From positions 1 to 43,086 of the forward strand of contig MGQQ01000145.1 in the NCBI GenBank assembly GCA_001798855.1: 43,086 nt of DNA. The letters are read 5' to 3'. A program made the translations under genes and the position numbers. The notes beneath the pieces are model-generated. The model did no database searches and was not told where the DNA came from. It was given only the letters and a program-made list of their open reading frames with translations. Source of the DNA: Deltaproteobacteria bacterium RBG_16_49_23 (GTDB lineage: Bacteria > Desulfobacterota > BSN033 > UBA1163). This document shows, in pieces, positions 7,389 to 14,094 of this stretch. Position 1 is the stretch's first letter; the number at the start of each line of letters is the position of its first letter.

Positions 7389-8741
7389 ATGGACAGAAAA
7401 GTGATTCTCCTTGTGGAGGATGATCCCCATGTAGGAGAGAGCCTCCGCCTCCTCTTCAAGAAGAAGGGCTACGCGGTCCTTCTGGCATCGAATGGAAAAG
7501 AAGGCCTGCATCTTTTTCGAAAGGAAACAATCGATCTCGTAATTACGGATGTGGTCATGCCGAAGATGGGCGGTCTTGAACTCCTGGAAGCTGTGAAAGG
7601 ATTGAGACCGGAGACAGAGGTGATCGTGATCTCCGCCCAGGGGACGATTGAAAAGGCGGTCCAGGCCATGAAATTAGGAGCCTTCGATTTCATTGAAAAA
7701 CCAATCAATCCAAGGGTCATCTCTCTCCTGGCAGAAAGGGCTCTCGAGAAGCAGACCCTGATCCTCCAGAACCGGGACCTTCGTTCTCAATTAGAGGATA
7801 AATTTCATTTCAGAAATATCATCGGAAGAAGCGAGAAGATGGTGAAGATCTTCGAACTCATCCGCCATATCGCTCCTTACGACAGTTCCGTCCTTGTCAC
7901 AGGGGAGAGCGGCACCGGGAAAGAGCTGATCGCCAATGCTATCCATTACAACAGCCCGCGCGCGGCAATGCCCTTTATCAAGGTGAGCTGCGCTTCCTTA
8001 AGCGAAGGGATCATTGAGAGTGAGCTCTTCGGCCATGAGAAAGGAGCGTTTACCGGAGCGATCGCCTCCCGGAAGGGACGATTTGAGATGGCCGATCAGG
8101 GGACCCTCTTTTTGGACGAAGTGGAGGATATTCCTCCCGCCACCCAGATTAAACTTTTAAGGGTCCTCCAGGAAGGCGAATTGGAGAGGGTGGGAGGAAA
8201 TAAAACCCTTAGAGTTAATATCCGGATTATTGCGGCGAGTAACCGGGACCTGCTGGAGGCGGTCAGGAATTCCACTTTCAGGGAAGATCTCTATTATCGT
8301 CTCAATGTAGTGAATATCAAACTGCCGCCCTTGAGGGAGCGTAAAGAGGATATTCCCTTCTTGACCCATTTTTTTATTGAGAAGTTTAAGAAGAAGTATA
8401 AGATGAAGGTGAAGGGGGTGGCCCAGAGGGCGATGAACCCTCTCATGGACTATGCCTGGAGTGGAAATGTAAGAGAGTTAGAGAACACGATCGAATCGGC
8501 TCTGGTGATCCATAGTCCGGAAGCGCTGGACATACAGCATCTTCCACAGGAGATCAGAGATTTTAAGGAAGAACAGGACGTGATCCCTTTTAAAATCGGA
8601 ACGCCTCTTGAGGATGTGGAGAGAGAGATGTTGATTCAGACCTTGAAGGCCACAAAAGGGAACAAGCGTAAGGCTGCTAAGTTGTTAGGAATCAATGTGA
8701 GGACGATACATAGAAAAATCGAAGATATACAAGGAGATTGA
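7389..8741 (+). CDS. Sigma-54 response regulator (NtrC/AtoC family)
   Basis: 450 residues from ATG 7389, which starts the receiver domain exactly; the open frame upstream lies in a repeat. The receiver domain (2-118) has D11, D12, phospho-acceptor D54 and K104. The AAA+ domain has Walker A GESGTGKE (172-179), the sigma-54 contact loop GAFTGA (219-224) and Walker B FLDE (241-244). A Fis-type helix-turn-helix lies at about 425-445 (NKRKAAKLLGINVRTIHRKI). All catalytic positions are intact, so it should activate sigma-54 promoters when phosphorylated, presumably by the kinase upstream. Targets are unknown; the only sigma-54-like site I can see nearby, before 9098, is weak. Confidence 0.94.
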   Translation: MDRKVILLVEDDPHVGESLRLLFKKKGYAVLLASNGKEGLHLFRKETIDLVITDVVMPKMGGLELLEAVKGLRPETEVIVISAQGTIEKAVQAMKLGAFDFIEKPINPRVISLLAERALEKQTLILQNRDLRSQLEDKFHFRNIIGRSEKMVKIFELIRHIAPYDSSVLVTGESGTGKELIANAIHYNSPRAAMPFIKVSCASLSEGIIESELFGHEKGAFTGAIASRKGRFEMADQGTLFLDEVEDIPPATQIKLLRVLQEGELERVGGNKTLRVNIRIIAASNRDLLEAVRNSTFREDLYYRLNVVNIKLPPLRERKEDIPFLTHFFIEKFKKKYKMKVKGVAQRAMNPLMDYAWSGNVRELENTIESALVIHSPEALDIQHLPQEIRDFKEEQDVIPFKIGTPLEDVEREMLIQTLKATKGNKRKAAKLLGINVRTIHRKIEDIQGD

Positions 8742-8813
8742 CCAAGATAACCGGAATATTATTAAGAAGGGCAAATAGTCGCATCATCGATGCGTTAACG
8801 GTAAAATAATGGC

Positions 8814-8852
8814 AAAATGTCATCTTTTATTTAAAAAGGGATGGCATTTTTT
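8814..8852 (+). terminator. Probable terminator after the response regulator
   Basis: Stem 8814-8824 with 8840-8850 (one G-U), a 15-nt AT-rich loop and a run of T continuing to 8852. The loop is long, so strength is uncertain. Confidence 0.5.
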
Positions 8853-8933
8853 CATTAAATTCTTTGAAGGTCCAGAATTCATAGAAAATTAAGAAAGAAC
8901 ATAAAATTTTAAATCCTTTTCTGTCTTTTACTG

Positions 8934-9006
8934 ATGTCATTCCCGCGAAAGCGGGAATCCAGTAAAATCAATAAGTTCTGGATTCCTGCCTGCGCAGGAA
9001 TGACAT
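8934..9006. repeat. GTCATTCC...GGAATGAC palindromic repeat
   Basis: A 73-bp inverted unit bounded by ATGTCATTCC and GGAATGACAT, with inner palindromes CCCGCGAAAGCGGG and CCTGCCTGCGCAGG. The same motif is embedded in both MITE-like elements and at 36217-36306. The rest of the 8742-9097 gap holds only the terminator and a promoter-like region. Confidence 0.7.
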
Positions 9007-9067
9007 AAATGTGCAAAGTTATCATTGAACTTTTAGGAATCATGGTTTTCAGTAGCCTGCCGGAATT

Positions 9068-9090
9068 TGGCACGAAAATTGATATATAAT
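9068..9090 (+). promoter_or_regulatory. Promoter-like region with TATAAT next to the start codon
   Basis: TATAAT lies at 9085-9090, so transcription would begin around 9097, right at ATG 9098. Overlapping it is TGGCAC-N5-TTGAT (9068-9083), which has sigma-54 spacing but GA instead of GC at -12. No Shine-Dalgarno is present. Either reading gives an almost leaderless message. Confidence 0.4.
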
Positions 9091-9097
9091 ATTTTTT

Positions 9098-9523
9098 ATG
9101 AAAGAGAAGGTTAGATGGGCCTTTATTCTTGATAAGGATGAATTCGTTCGGCTCAGCCTGAATAAGATCCTTAAGAAGTATGGCTTTCAGGTTGAAGAGA
9201 TTGAAGATATTTCCGCGCTTGAGAAGAGAAAGAAGGATGTCAAAGGGGGAATGATCCTGGCTGATTTGGAAATGGAAGGCCTGGAAAGATGGCTTCCCCT
9301 TTTAAAAAAATGGAATGATCGTTTCATATTGATGAGCCCGCAAATCACCGATGATCTCATCCAGCGTCTCAAACAGACAGGCATCCACCGCATCCTCAGG
9401 AAACCCGTTGAACCAAAACTGTTGAGGAAGGCGATCCGGGAGATGTCTTTCCCCGATGGAGTGAAGTTTTCTTCGTCGGTTAAAAAGAGGGGAGGGTTCC
9501 CGATTCAATCAGAAAGGAGGTGA
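9098..9523 (+). CDS. Receiver-like regulatory protein
   Basis: 141 residues resembling a stand-alone response-regulator receiver: an early acidic pair (FILDKDEFVR), a possible phospho-acceptor in MILADLEM (about residue 50), FILMSPQ, and the conserved lysine-proline RKPVEP near residue 106. Spacing and acidic pocket are poorly conserved, so phosphorylation is doubtful. The C-terminal 20 residues are basic. The ATG at 9098 has no ribosome binding site but abuts a TATAAT box. It is co-directional with the small lipoprotein 6 nt downstream. Confidence 0.7.
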   Translation: MKEKVRWAFILDKDEFVRLSLNKILKKYGFQVEEIEDISALEKRKKDVKGGMILADLEMEGLERWLPLLKKWNDRFILMSPQITDDLIQRLKQTGIHRILRKPVEPKLLRKAIREMSFPDGVKFSSSVKKRGGFPIQSERR

Positions 9524-9529
9524 AAACAG

Positions 9530-9748
9530 ATGAAGAAGTGGATTTTGCTCTTTTTTGCACTGGTTATGGTCGTCAATATTGCCGCCATTGGGATCGGATG
9601 TAAAGCCAAGGCTCCGGAAAAACCAGCGGTCAAAGAGGAACCGAAACCTGCTGAGGCCAAACCTGCTGAAGCGCCTCCAGCAGAAAAACCGGCAGAGAAA
9701 CCGGCTGAAAAACCCGCTGAGAAGCCTGCTGCAGCTCCCAAGAAGTAA
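9530..9748 (+). CDS. Small lipoprotein with PAEKPAEK repeats
   Basis: 72 residues beginning with a signal peptide (MKKWILLFFALVMVVNI) and a lipobox AIGIGC, giving a lipidated cysteine at about residue 24. The rest is low-complexity Pro, Ala, Lys and Glu repeats (PAEAKPAEAPPAEKPAEK...), an extended chain suited to spanning periplasm or peptidoglycan. AGGAGG is 8 nt upstream of the ATG, a very strong site suggesting abundant expression. Function unknown; a passive cell-wall spacer or electrostatic anchor is possible. It lies just upstream of kamA. Confidence 0.8.
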   Translation: MKKWILLFFALVMVVNIAAIGIGCKAKAPEKPAVKEEPKPAEAKPAEAPPAEKPAEKPAEKPAEKPAAAPKK

Positions 9749-9804
9749 GATGGGAATTTCGGTAAGGTGAGAACAGCGGAAAGGGTTATTCTCATGGTCG
9801 AAGG

Positions 9805-9838
9805 GTTGGCGTCCTCTCTTGTGAGAGAGGACGCCAAC
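9805..9838. other. Perfect 14-bp hairpin downstream of the lipoprotein gene
   Basis: GTTGGCGTCCTCTC at 9805-9818 pairs completely with 9825-9838 around a 6-nt loop. There is no T run on either side, so it is not a classical terminator. It may stabilise the lipoprotein mRNA 3' end or be an operator. Confidence 0.6.
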
Positions 9839-9948
9839 AGAAGTCCAAAGATGAAGGAGAGGTAAAGATCATTCGCCGTCAACGAAAAAAGAAGAAAAGG
9901 TGCATGCCTGCTTTCGAGGACAGAGGGCGATTCCTTTGTGTTGGAGGG

Positions 9949-9978
9949 GGAGGTATCGATGTCGATATCTCCTTTTTT
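9949..9978 (+). terminator. Rho-independent terminator before kamA
   Basis: Eleven base pairs (9949-9959 with 9962-9972, one G-U) are followed by six T (9973-9978). It separates the lipoprotein transcript from kamA, or attenuates read-through into it. Confidence 0.78.
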
Positions 9979-10028
9979 GTTTGCGAAGGGATTGAATCTC
10001 ACGGGCAGGGATGCGGGAAGGAGTGAAA

Positions 10029-11312
10029 ATGGAGCCTGCCTCAGACTCTAATTTATCTGTCCCGCTAAGAAGAATCGAGAGACCATTACAACTTGGATTA
10101 TTTCAAAACTCAGAAGAAGAGAAGGCAGTCGTTGAAACAAAAGAGACCCTTCCTCACTTCTGGAAGGAGGTCACGGAAAGGGAATGGAATGACTGGAGAT
10201 GGCAACTCCGACATCGGATCACGACGCTTGACCAGCTTAAAGAAATCATCCAGTTGATTCCGGAAGAGATCGAGGGAATCAAACATTCCAAAGGGAGACT
10301 GGCCCTGGCCGTCACTCCATACTTTGTCAATCTAATGGATCCGGTAAATCCGAATTGCCCCATCCGGAGACAGGCCATCCCCCGGGTTGAGGAGCGCCAC
10401 CTCTCCAAGAGCGATATGGTGGACCCCTGCGGAGAGGATAAGGATTCTCCGGTACCCGGTCTCGTCCACCGTTACCCGGACCGGGTCCTTTTGCTGATCA
10501 CCGATCAATGCGCTGTCTATTGCCGTTATTGCACCCGGAGACGGCTGGTAGGAAGCACGGAACGGTCGATCACAGAAGGAAATTTTGAAGAGGTTATCAA
10601 ATATCTGAAGAAAAACCGGAAGGTCCGGGATGTCCTTCTCTCAGGAGGGGATCCCCTTCTCCTCGAAAATGAGAGACTGGAGGAGATTTTAAGCCGCTTG
10701 AGGGCAATCCCCCATATCGAACTCCTCCGGATCGGCACGAGGGTTCCGGTCTCCCTTCCCCAGAGAATCACTTCGGGATTGGTAAAGATGCTCAAAAAAT
10801 ACCATCCCCTGATGATATCCATCCATTTCACCCATCCTAAGGAGATCACCGATGCGGTGAAGAGGGCCTGTAATGATCTTGCAGACAGCGGAATTCCTCT
10901 GGGAAGTCAGACCGTCCTTCTCAAGGGGATTAATGATAAGGCCCATATTATGAAGAGACTGCTTCATGAACTTCTTAAGATCCGGGTCCGGCCCTATTAT
11001 ATCTATCAGTGTGACCTGGCCATGGGAACGGAGCATTTCAGGACCTCTGTCGCCACAGGGATTCAGATCATCGAGAAGCTTCGCGGCCATACCACAGGTT
11101 ATGCCATTCCCACCTTTGTGGTGGATGCGCCGGGAGGAGGAGGGAAGATCCCTGTGGAGCCCAACTACCTGGTTTCCAGGGGGAAAGGGAAGATGGTCTT
11201 AAGAAATTATGAAGGGAAGATCTACGAATATCCGGAACCGAATATCATTGAATTCAAGAAAGCAAAATCAAACAGCGATGAGAAGGTCGCAACAAAGAAG
11301 GTGATGGCCTAG
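10029..11312 (+). CDS. kamA: L-lysine 2,3-aminomutase (KamA/AblA)
   Basis: 427 residues from ATG 10029, preferred over ATG 10011 because GGAAGGAG sits 6 nt upstream. This radical-SAM, PLP-dependent enzyme converts L-lysine to beta-lysine. The 4Fe-4S/SAM motif CAVYCRYC (C161, C165, C168), SGGDPL (205-210) and PLP lysine K373 in DAPGGGGK are present. D329 (YQCDL) and D366 (VVDAPG) correspond to the two aspartates that bind the lysine side-chain amine in the clostridial enzyme; glutamate aminomutases change them, so lysine specificity is supported. Length and C-terminal PVEPNYLVS...VLRNYEG region fit full KamA rather than the shorter EpmB. The usual partner AblB acetyltransferase is not in the window; a ligase-like ATP-grasp gene follows instead. 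Confidence 0.93.
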   Translation: MEPASDSNLSVPLRRIERPLQLGLFQNSEEEKAVVETKETLPHFWKEVTEREWNDWRWQLRHRITTLDQLKEIIQLIPEEIEGIKHSKGRLALAVTPYFVNLMDPVNPNCPIRRQAIPRVEERHLSKSDMVDPCGEDKDSPVPGLVHRYPDRVLLLITDQCAVYCRYCTRRRLVGSTERSITEGNFEEVIKYLKKNRKVRDVLLSGGDPLLLENERLEEILSRLRAIPHIELLRIGTRVPVSLPQRITSGLVKMLKKYHPLMISIHFTHPKEITDAVKRACNDLADSGIPLGSQTVLLKGINDKAHIMKRLLHELLKIRVRPYYIYQCDLAMGTEHFRTSVATGIQIIEKLRGHTTGYAIPTFVVDAPGGGGKIPVEPNYLVSRGKGKMVLRNYEGKIYEYPEPNIIEFKKAKSNSDEKVATKKVMA

Positions 11313-11403
11313 TCATTTCAGATTTCAGATTGTAGATTGAAAAGTTCTTGTGGTTAAAATTCAATTTGAAATTTGAAATCTGAAATAGTTGTTGGTTGAT
11401 AGC

Positions 11404-12453
11404 ATGGGGAAGGAGATGGAAAGGTCCGGATTAAGAGTGGCTGTGCTCTACAACCTTCTCGAAAGGCTTGAGAAAGGGGAGGAGAAGGATATCCTGGCAG
11501 AGGAGTCGATCCTCGAGGAGATCGGTGCGATCGAAGAGGGGATCCGTTCCCTGGGACATCAGTTTTTTGTGATGGCCGTGCGCAATGAGATCGATACGGT
11601 CATCCACTGGTTGAAAGAGATTCGACCCGATGTCATCTTCAACCTTTGTGAGAGTGTGTATGGAGACGCGCGCCTGGAAATGAATATCCCCGCCCTGCTG
11701 GATCTCTTACGAATTCCTTATACAGGGTCTTCTCCCCTGACCCTTGGGTTGTGTCAGGACAAAGGGAAGGTGAAGGATATCCTCTCCTCTCAGGGTATCC
11801 TCACCCCCCGGTATAAAATATTCGATCGAGAGGTCGGCTCTCTGAAAGGAAATATCTTTCCCATTATCGTCAAACCCCTCCACGAAGATGGCAGCCTCGG
11901 GATCTCCAAGGAGAGCGTGGTCTATAATGATGAAGCCCTGAACAGAAGAATCCGGTATGTCATCGAAAAATATCAACAGCCCGCGCTCGTGGAGGAGTAT
12001 ATCGAAGGCAGGGAGTTGAATGTGGGTTTGCTGGAGACGAATGGTAAGGTGGGAGCCCTTCCCATTTCTGAGATCGACTACTCAGAATTTCCTGAAGGGG
12101 TTCCACGGATTTGCGGTTATGAAGCCAAGTGGGTGAAGGAGAGCATCGAATATCAGAAGTCAAAACCGGTCTGCCCCGCCCCATTGGAATGGGTGATTCA
12201 GAGGCGGGTGGAACATCTTGCCATTAAGGTCTTTAAACTCTTCGGCTGCCGGGACTATGCGCGGGTGGATATGCGTATTGACCGGGGCGGGAAGATTTAT
12301 ATTCTCGAGGTCAATCCCAACCCTGACATCTCCCCGCCCTCCGGTATGGCGAGGGCCATCCGGATTCAGGGGATGACCTATTCTGAATTCATCGGAAAGG
12401 TGCTTGAGAAGGCATTTCAAAGGAAAGATGGGGAGATAATCAATGCAAAATGA
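11404..12453 (+). CDS. D-Ala-D-Ala-ligase-like ATP-grasp enzyme (2)
   Basis: 349 residues from ATG 11404; a TTG at 11389 is possible. Neither start has a good Shine-Dalgarno. It is a paralogue of the enzyme at 5070 with parallel motifs: PDVIFNLCESVYGDARLEMN, IPYTGSSPLTLGLCQDKGKV, IVKPLHEDGSLGIS, ALVEEYIEGRELNVGLLE and the metal-binding ILEVNPNPDISPPSGMAR. The family makes amide bonds between an amino acid carboxylate and an amine with ATP. Placement 91 nt after kamA suggests that it uses beta-lysine or a beta-lysine conjugate, which is inference from position only. The intergenic gap contains an inverted repeat (ATTTCAGATTTCA near 11317 and its complement near 11374). Confidence 0.84.
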   Translation: MGKEMERSGLRVAVLYNLLERLEKGEEKDILAEESILEEIGAIEEGIRSLGHQFFVMAVRNEIDTVIHWLKEIRPDVIFNLCESVYGDARLEMNIPALLDLLRIPYTGSSPLTLGLCQDKGKVKDILSSQGILTPRYKIFDREVGSLKGNIFPIIVKPLHEDGSLGISKESVVYNDEALNRRIRYVIEKYQQPALVEEYIEGRELNVGLLETNGKVGALPISEIDYSEFPEGVPRICGYEAKWVKESIEYQKSKPVCPAPLEWVIQRRVEHLAIKVFKLFGCRDYARVDMRIDRGGKIYILEVNPNPDISPPSGMARAIRIQGMTYSEFIGKVLEKAFQRKDGEIINAK

Positions 12454-12571
12454 TCTAATGATCAATTAGCAATAATCATTGACTATTGAAAATTGACTAT
12501 TGACAATTGATCTTTTTCCCCCGATCCTCCCATCACCTCATCTCCCCATTCCCCTATCCGTGGTTAGAACT

Positions 12572-13753
12572 ATGAGCGCCCTTCCCAGAATCACCTTGAA
12601 GAAAGGAAAAGAGAAGCCAATCTTAAGGGGTCATCCCTGGGTCTTTTCAGGAGCTGTTGCAAGAGCAGAAGGAGATCTTTCTCCGGGAGAGATTGGAGAG
12701 GTCTATTCGGGAGATGGAAACTTTTTAGGAATAGGCCAATTCAATCCCCATTCTCAGATCATTCTTCGCATGCTGACCCGGAGAAAGGAAGTTCTGGATT
12801 CGTCTTTTTTCAGAGAGCGGTTGTTGCTGGCCGATGCCCTGAGAGAAAGGGGGTTAAAGGGAAAGGCGAATGATTACCGGGCCATCAACGGAGAGGGAGA
12901 TTTTCTACCGGGATTGATCGTGGACCGTTATGGAGAGACCCTCGTGATTCAATTTCTGACAGCAGGGATGGACCGGCTGAAAGGGATTTTCCTCGATCTT
13001 CTGGTTAAACATTTCAATCCGAAAAGCATCTATGAACGGAGCGATGTTCCAGCCCGAAAAGAGGAAGGTTTGCCTGAAGCCAAGGGTCTTCTCTACGGGG
13101 AGGAGGTTCCCGAATCTGTTGAGATAGAGGAGTATGAATGCCGGTTCAGAGTCGATGTGAAAAAAGGTCAGAAGACAGGCTTTTATCTGGATCAACGGGA
13201 GAATCGGTTCTCCCTTCAGGAGGTCTCTCAGGGGAAGAAGATACTGGATTGCTTCTGCTACTCCGGAGGTTTTTCCATCCATGCAGGGCTGGGAGGGGCA
13301 AAAGAGATCGAATTGATCGATTCCTCCGAAGATGCCCTGGAAAGAGTGAAGGACCATTTCGCTCTCAATCATCTGGGAAAGCTCCCCGCTCATCTGATCC
13401 GGGGAGATGGTTTTGAAGTGATGAGGAGCCTTGACTCCGATTATGATATCGTCGTTCTCGATCCTCCTCCTTTTGCTAAAAAGAAGGCTCACCTCCCGGG
13501 CGCTTCGAGAGGATATAAGGACCTCAACCTCCAGGCATTCCGTCTCTTGAAAAGGGAAGGCCTTCTCTTCACCTTCTCCTGTTCCCACCACATGAACTGG
13601 GATCTCTTTCAGAAGATCGTCTTCTCAGCGGCCGTGGATGCGAAGAGGAAGGTTCAACTCCTGGGCCGGAGAGGACACCCGATCGATCATCCCGTCGACC
13701 TGTCCCACCCCGAGGGAGAATATCTGAGAGGCATGGTCTGCAGGGCGCTGTAA
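12572..13753 (+). CDS. rlmI: RlmI-type 23S rRNA cytosine methyltransferase
   Basis: 393 residues from ATG 12572, which matches the family length; the preceding 24 codons of open frame are proline-rich leader. An N-terminal PUA-like domain (KGKEKPILRGHPWVFSGA...) is followed by a linker and a Rossmann methyltransferase: KKGQKTGFYLDQRENR, SAM-binding ILDCFCYSGGFSIHA, catalytic DPPPFAKKK and the cysteine nucleophile in FTFSCSHHM. This is the COG1092 architecture of E. coli RlmI (m5C1962 in 23S rRNA). The upstream gap (12454-12571) has tandem ATTGACTATTGA units. Co-directional with the ATP-grasp gene; functional linkage to it is not evident. Confidence 0.88.
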   Translation: MSALPRITLKKGKEKPILRGHPWVFSGAVARAEGDLSPGEIGEVYSGDGNFLGIGQFNPHSQIILRMLTRRKEVLDSSFFRERLLLADALRERGLKGKANDYRAINGEGDFLPGLIVDRYGETLVIQFLTAGMDRLKGIFLDLLVKHFNPKSIYERSDVPARKEEGLPEAKGLLYGEEVPESVEIEEYECRFRVDVKKGQKTGFYLDQRENRFSLQEVSQGKKILDCFCYSGGFSIHAGLGGAKEIELIDSSEDALERVKDHFALNHLGKLPAHLIRGDGFEVMRSLDSDYDIVVLDPPPFAKKKAHLPGASRGYKDLNLQAFRLLKREGLLFTFSCSHHMNWDLFQKIVFSAAVDAKRKVQLLGRRGHPIDHPVDLSHPEGEYLRGMVCRAL

Positions 13754-13808
13754 TTTTTTGGAATTTTTTAGCGCTTTAGCTTTTTGAAAAAAAAATATCT
13801 AATCCCCC

Positions 13809-13877
13809 TTCACCCTGTTAGATAGCAGGTGAATATCCAATTATTGAAAGTGAAAAAAATTTATCTAACAGGGTGAA
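13809..13877. repeat. Perfect 16-bp inverted repeat
   Basis: TTCACCCTGTTAGATA at 13809-13824 and its exact complement at 13862-13877 flank 37 nt. It abuts the terminator at 13878 and belongs to the CCCCCTTT/AAAGGGGG repeat clutter of the 13754-14000 gap, which otherwise holds no gene. Confidence 0.65.
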
Positions 13878-13906
13878 TCCCCCTTTATCAAAGGGGGAAT
13901 TTTTTT
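13878..13906 (+). terminator. Terminator after the methyltransferase gene
   Basis: TCCCCCTTT pairs with AAAGGGGGA around a 3-nt loop, followed by T7 (13900-13906). A second similar palindrome (CCTCCCTTTG / CAAAGGGAGG) follows at once. Confidence 0.7.
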
Positions 13907-14000
13907 CCTCCCTTTGGCAAAGGGAGGTGGGGAGGGATTTTTAAAAGTTTATTTCAACCGCCCCATTGTTACCCGCATCATTTTAGAGGCTTGGGATTTC

Positions 14001-14029
14001 TTGACCGCCTTGAAAGATTCGGTTAATAT
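14001..14029 (+). promoter_or_regulatory. Sigma-70 promoter for aspS
   Basis: TTGACC (14001-14006), 17-nt spacer, TAATAT (14024-14029), about 65 nt before the aspS start. Confidence 0.65.
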
Positions 14030-14094
14030 TAATCTCAATTTCACCCCCCTTGACCTCATTAAAATTCTAATTAGAAAGGCTGAATGAATCAGGG

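Noticed and set aside
9068-9083. Sigma-54 promoter before the receiver-like gene
   Set aside because: TGGCAC and spacing fit, but the -12 element reads TTGAT rather than TTGC, and the start would leave only about 4 nt of leader; kept only as a promoter-like region.
9505-10002. 165-residue minus-strand open frame with AGFSAGFSAG repeats
   Set aside because: It is the antisense of the PAEKPAEK lipoprotein repeats and has no ribosome binding site; the sense gene has a signal peptide, lipobox and strong Shine-Dalgarno.
10029-11312. EpmB (EF-P lysine modification) or glutamate 2,3-aminomutase
   Set aside because: Length and C-terminus fit full KamA, and both aspartates that bind the lysine side chain are kept; no EpmA or EF-P gene is nearby.
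12905-13591. 228-residue minus-strand open frame
   Set aside because: Antisense to the RlmI methyltransferase core, with no family resemblance.
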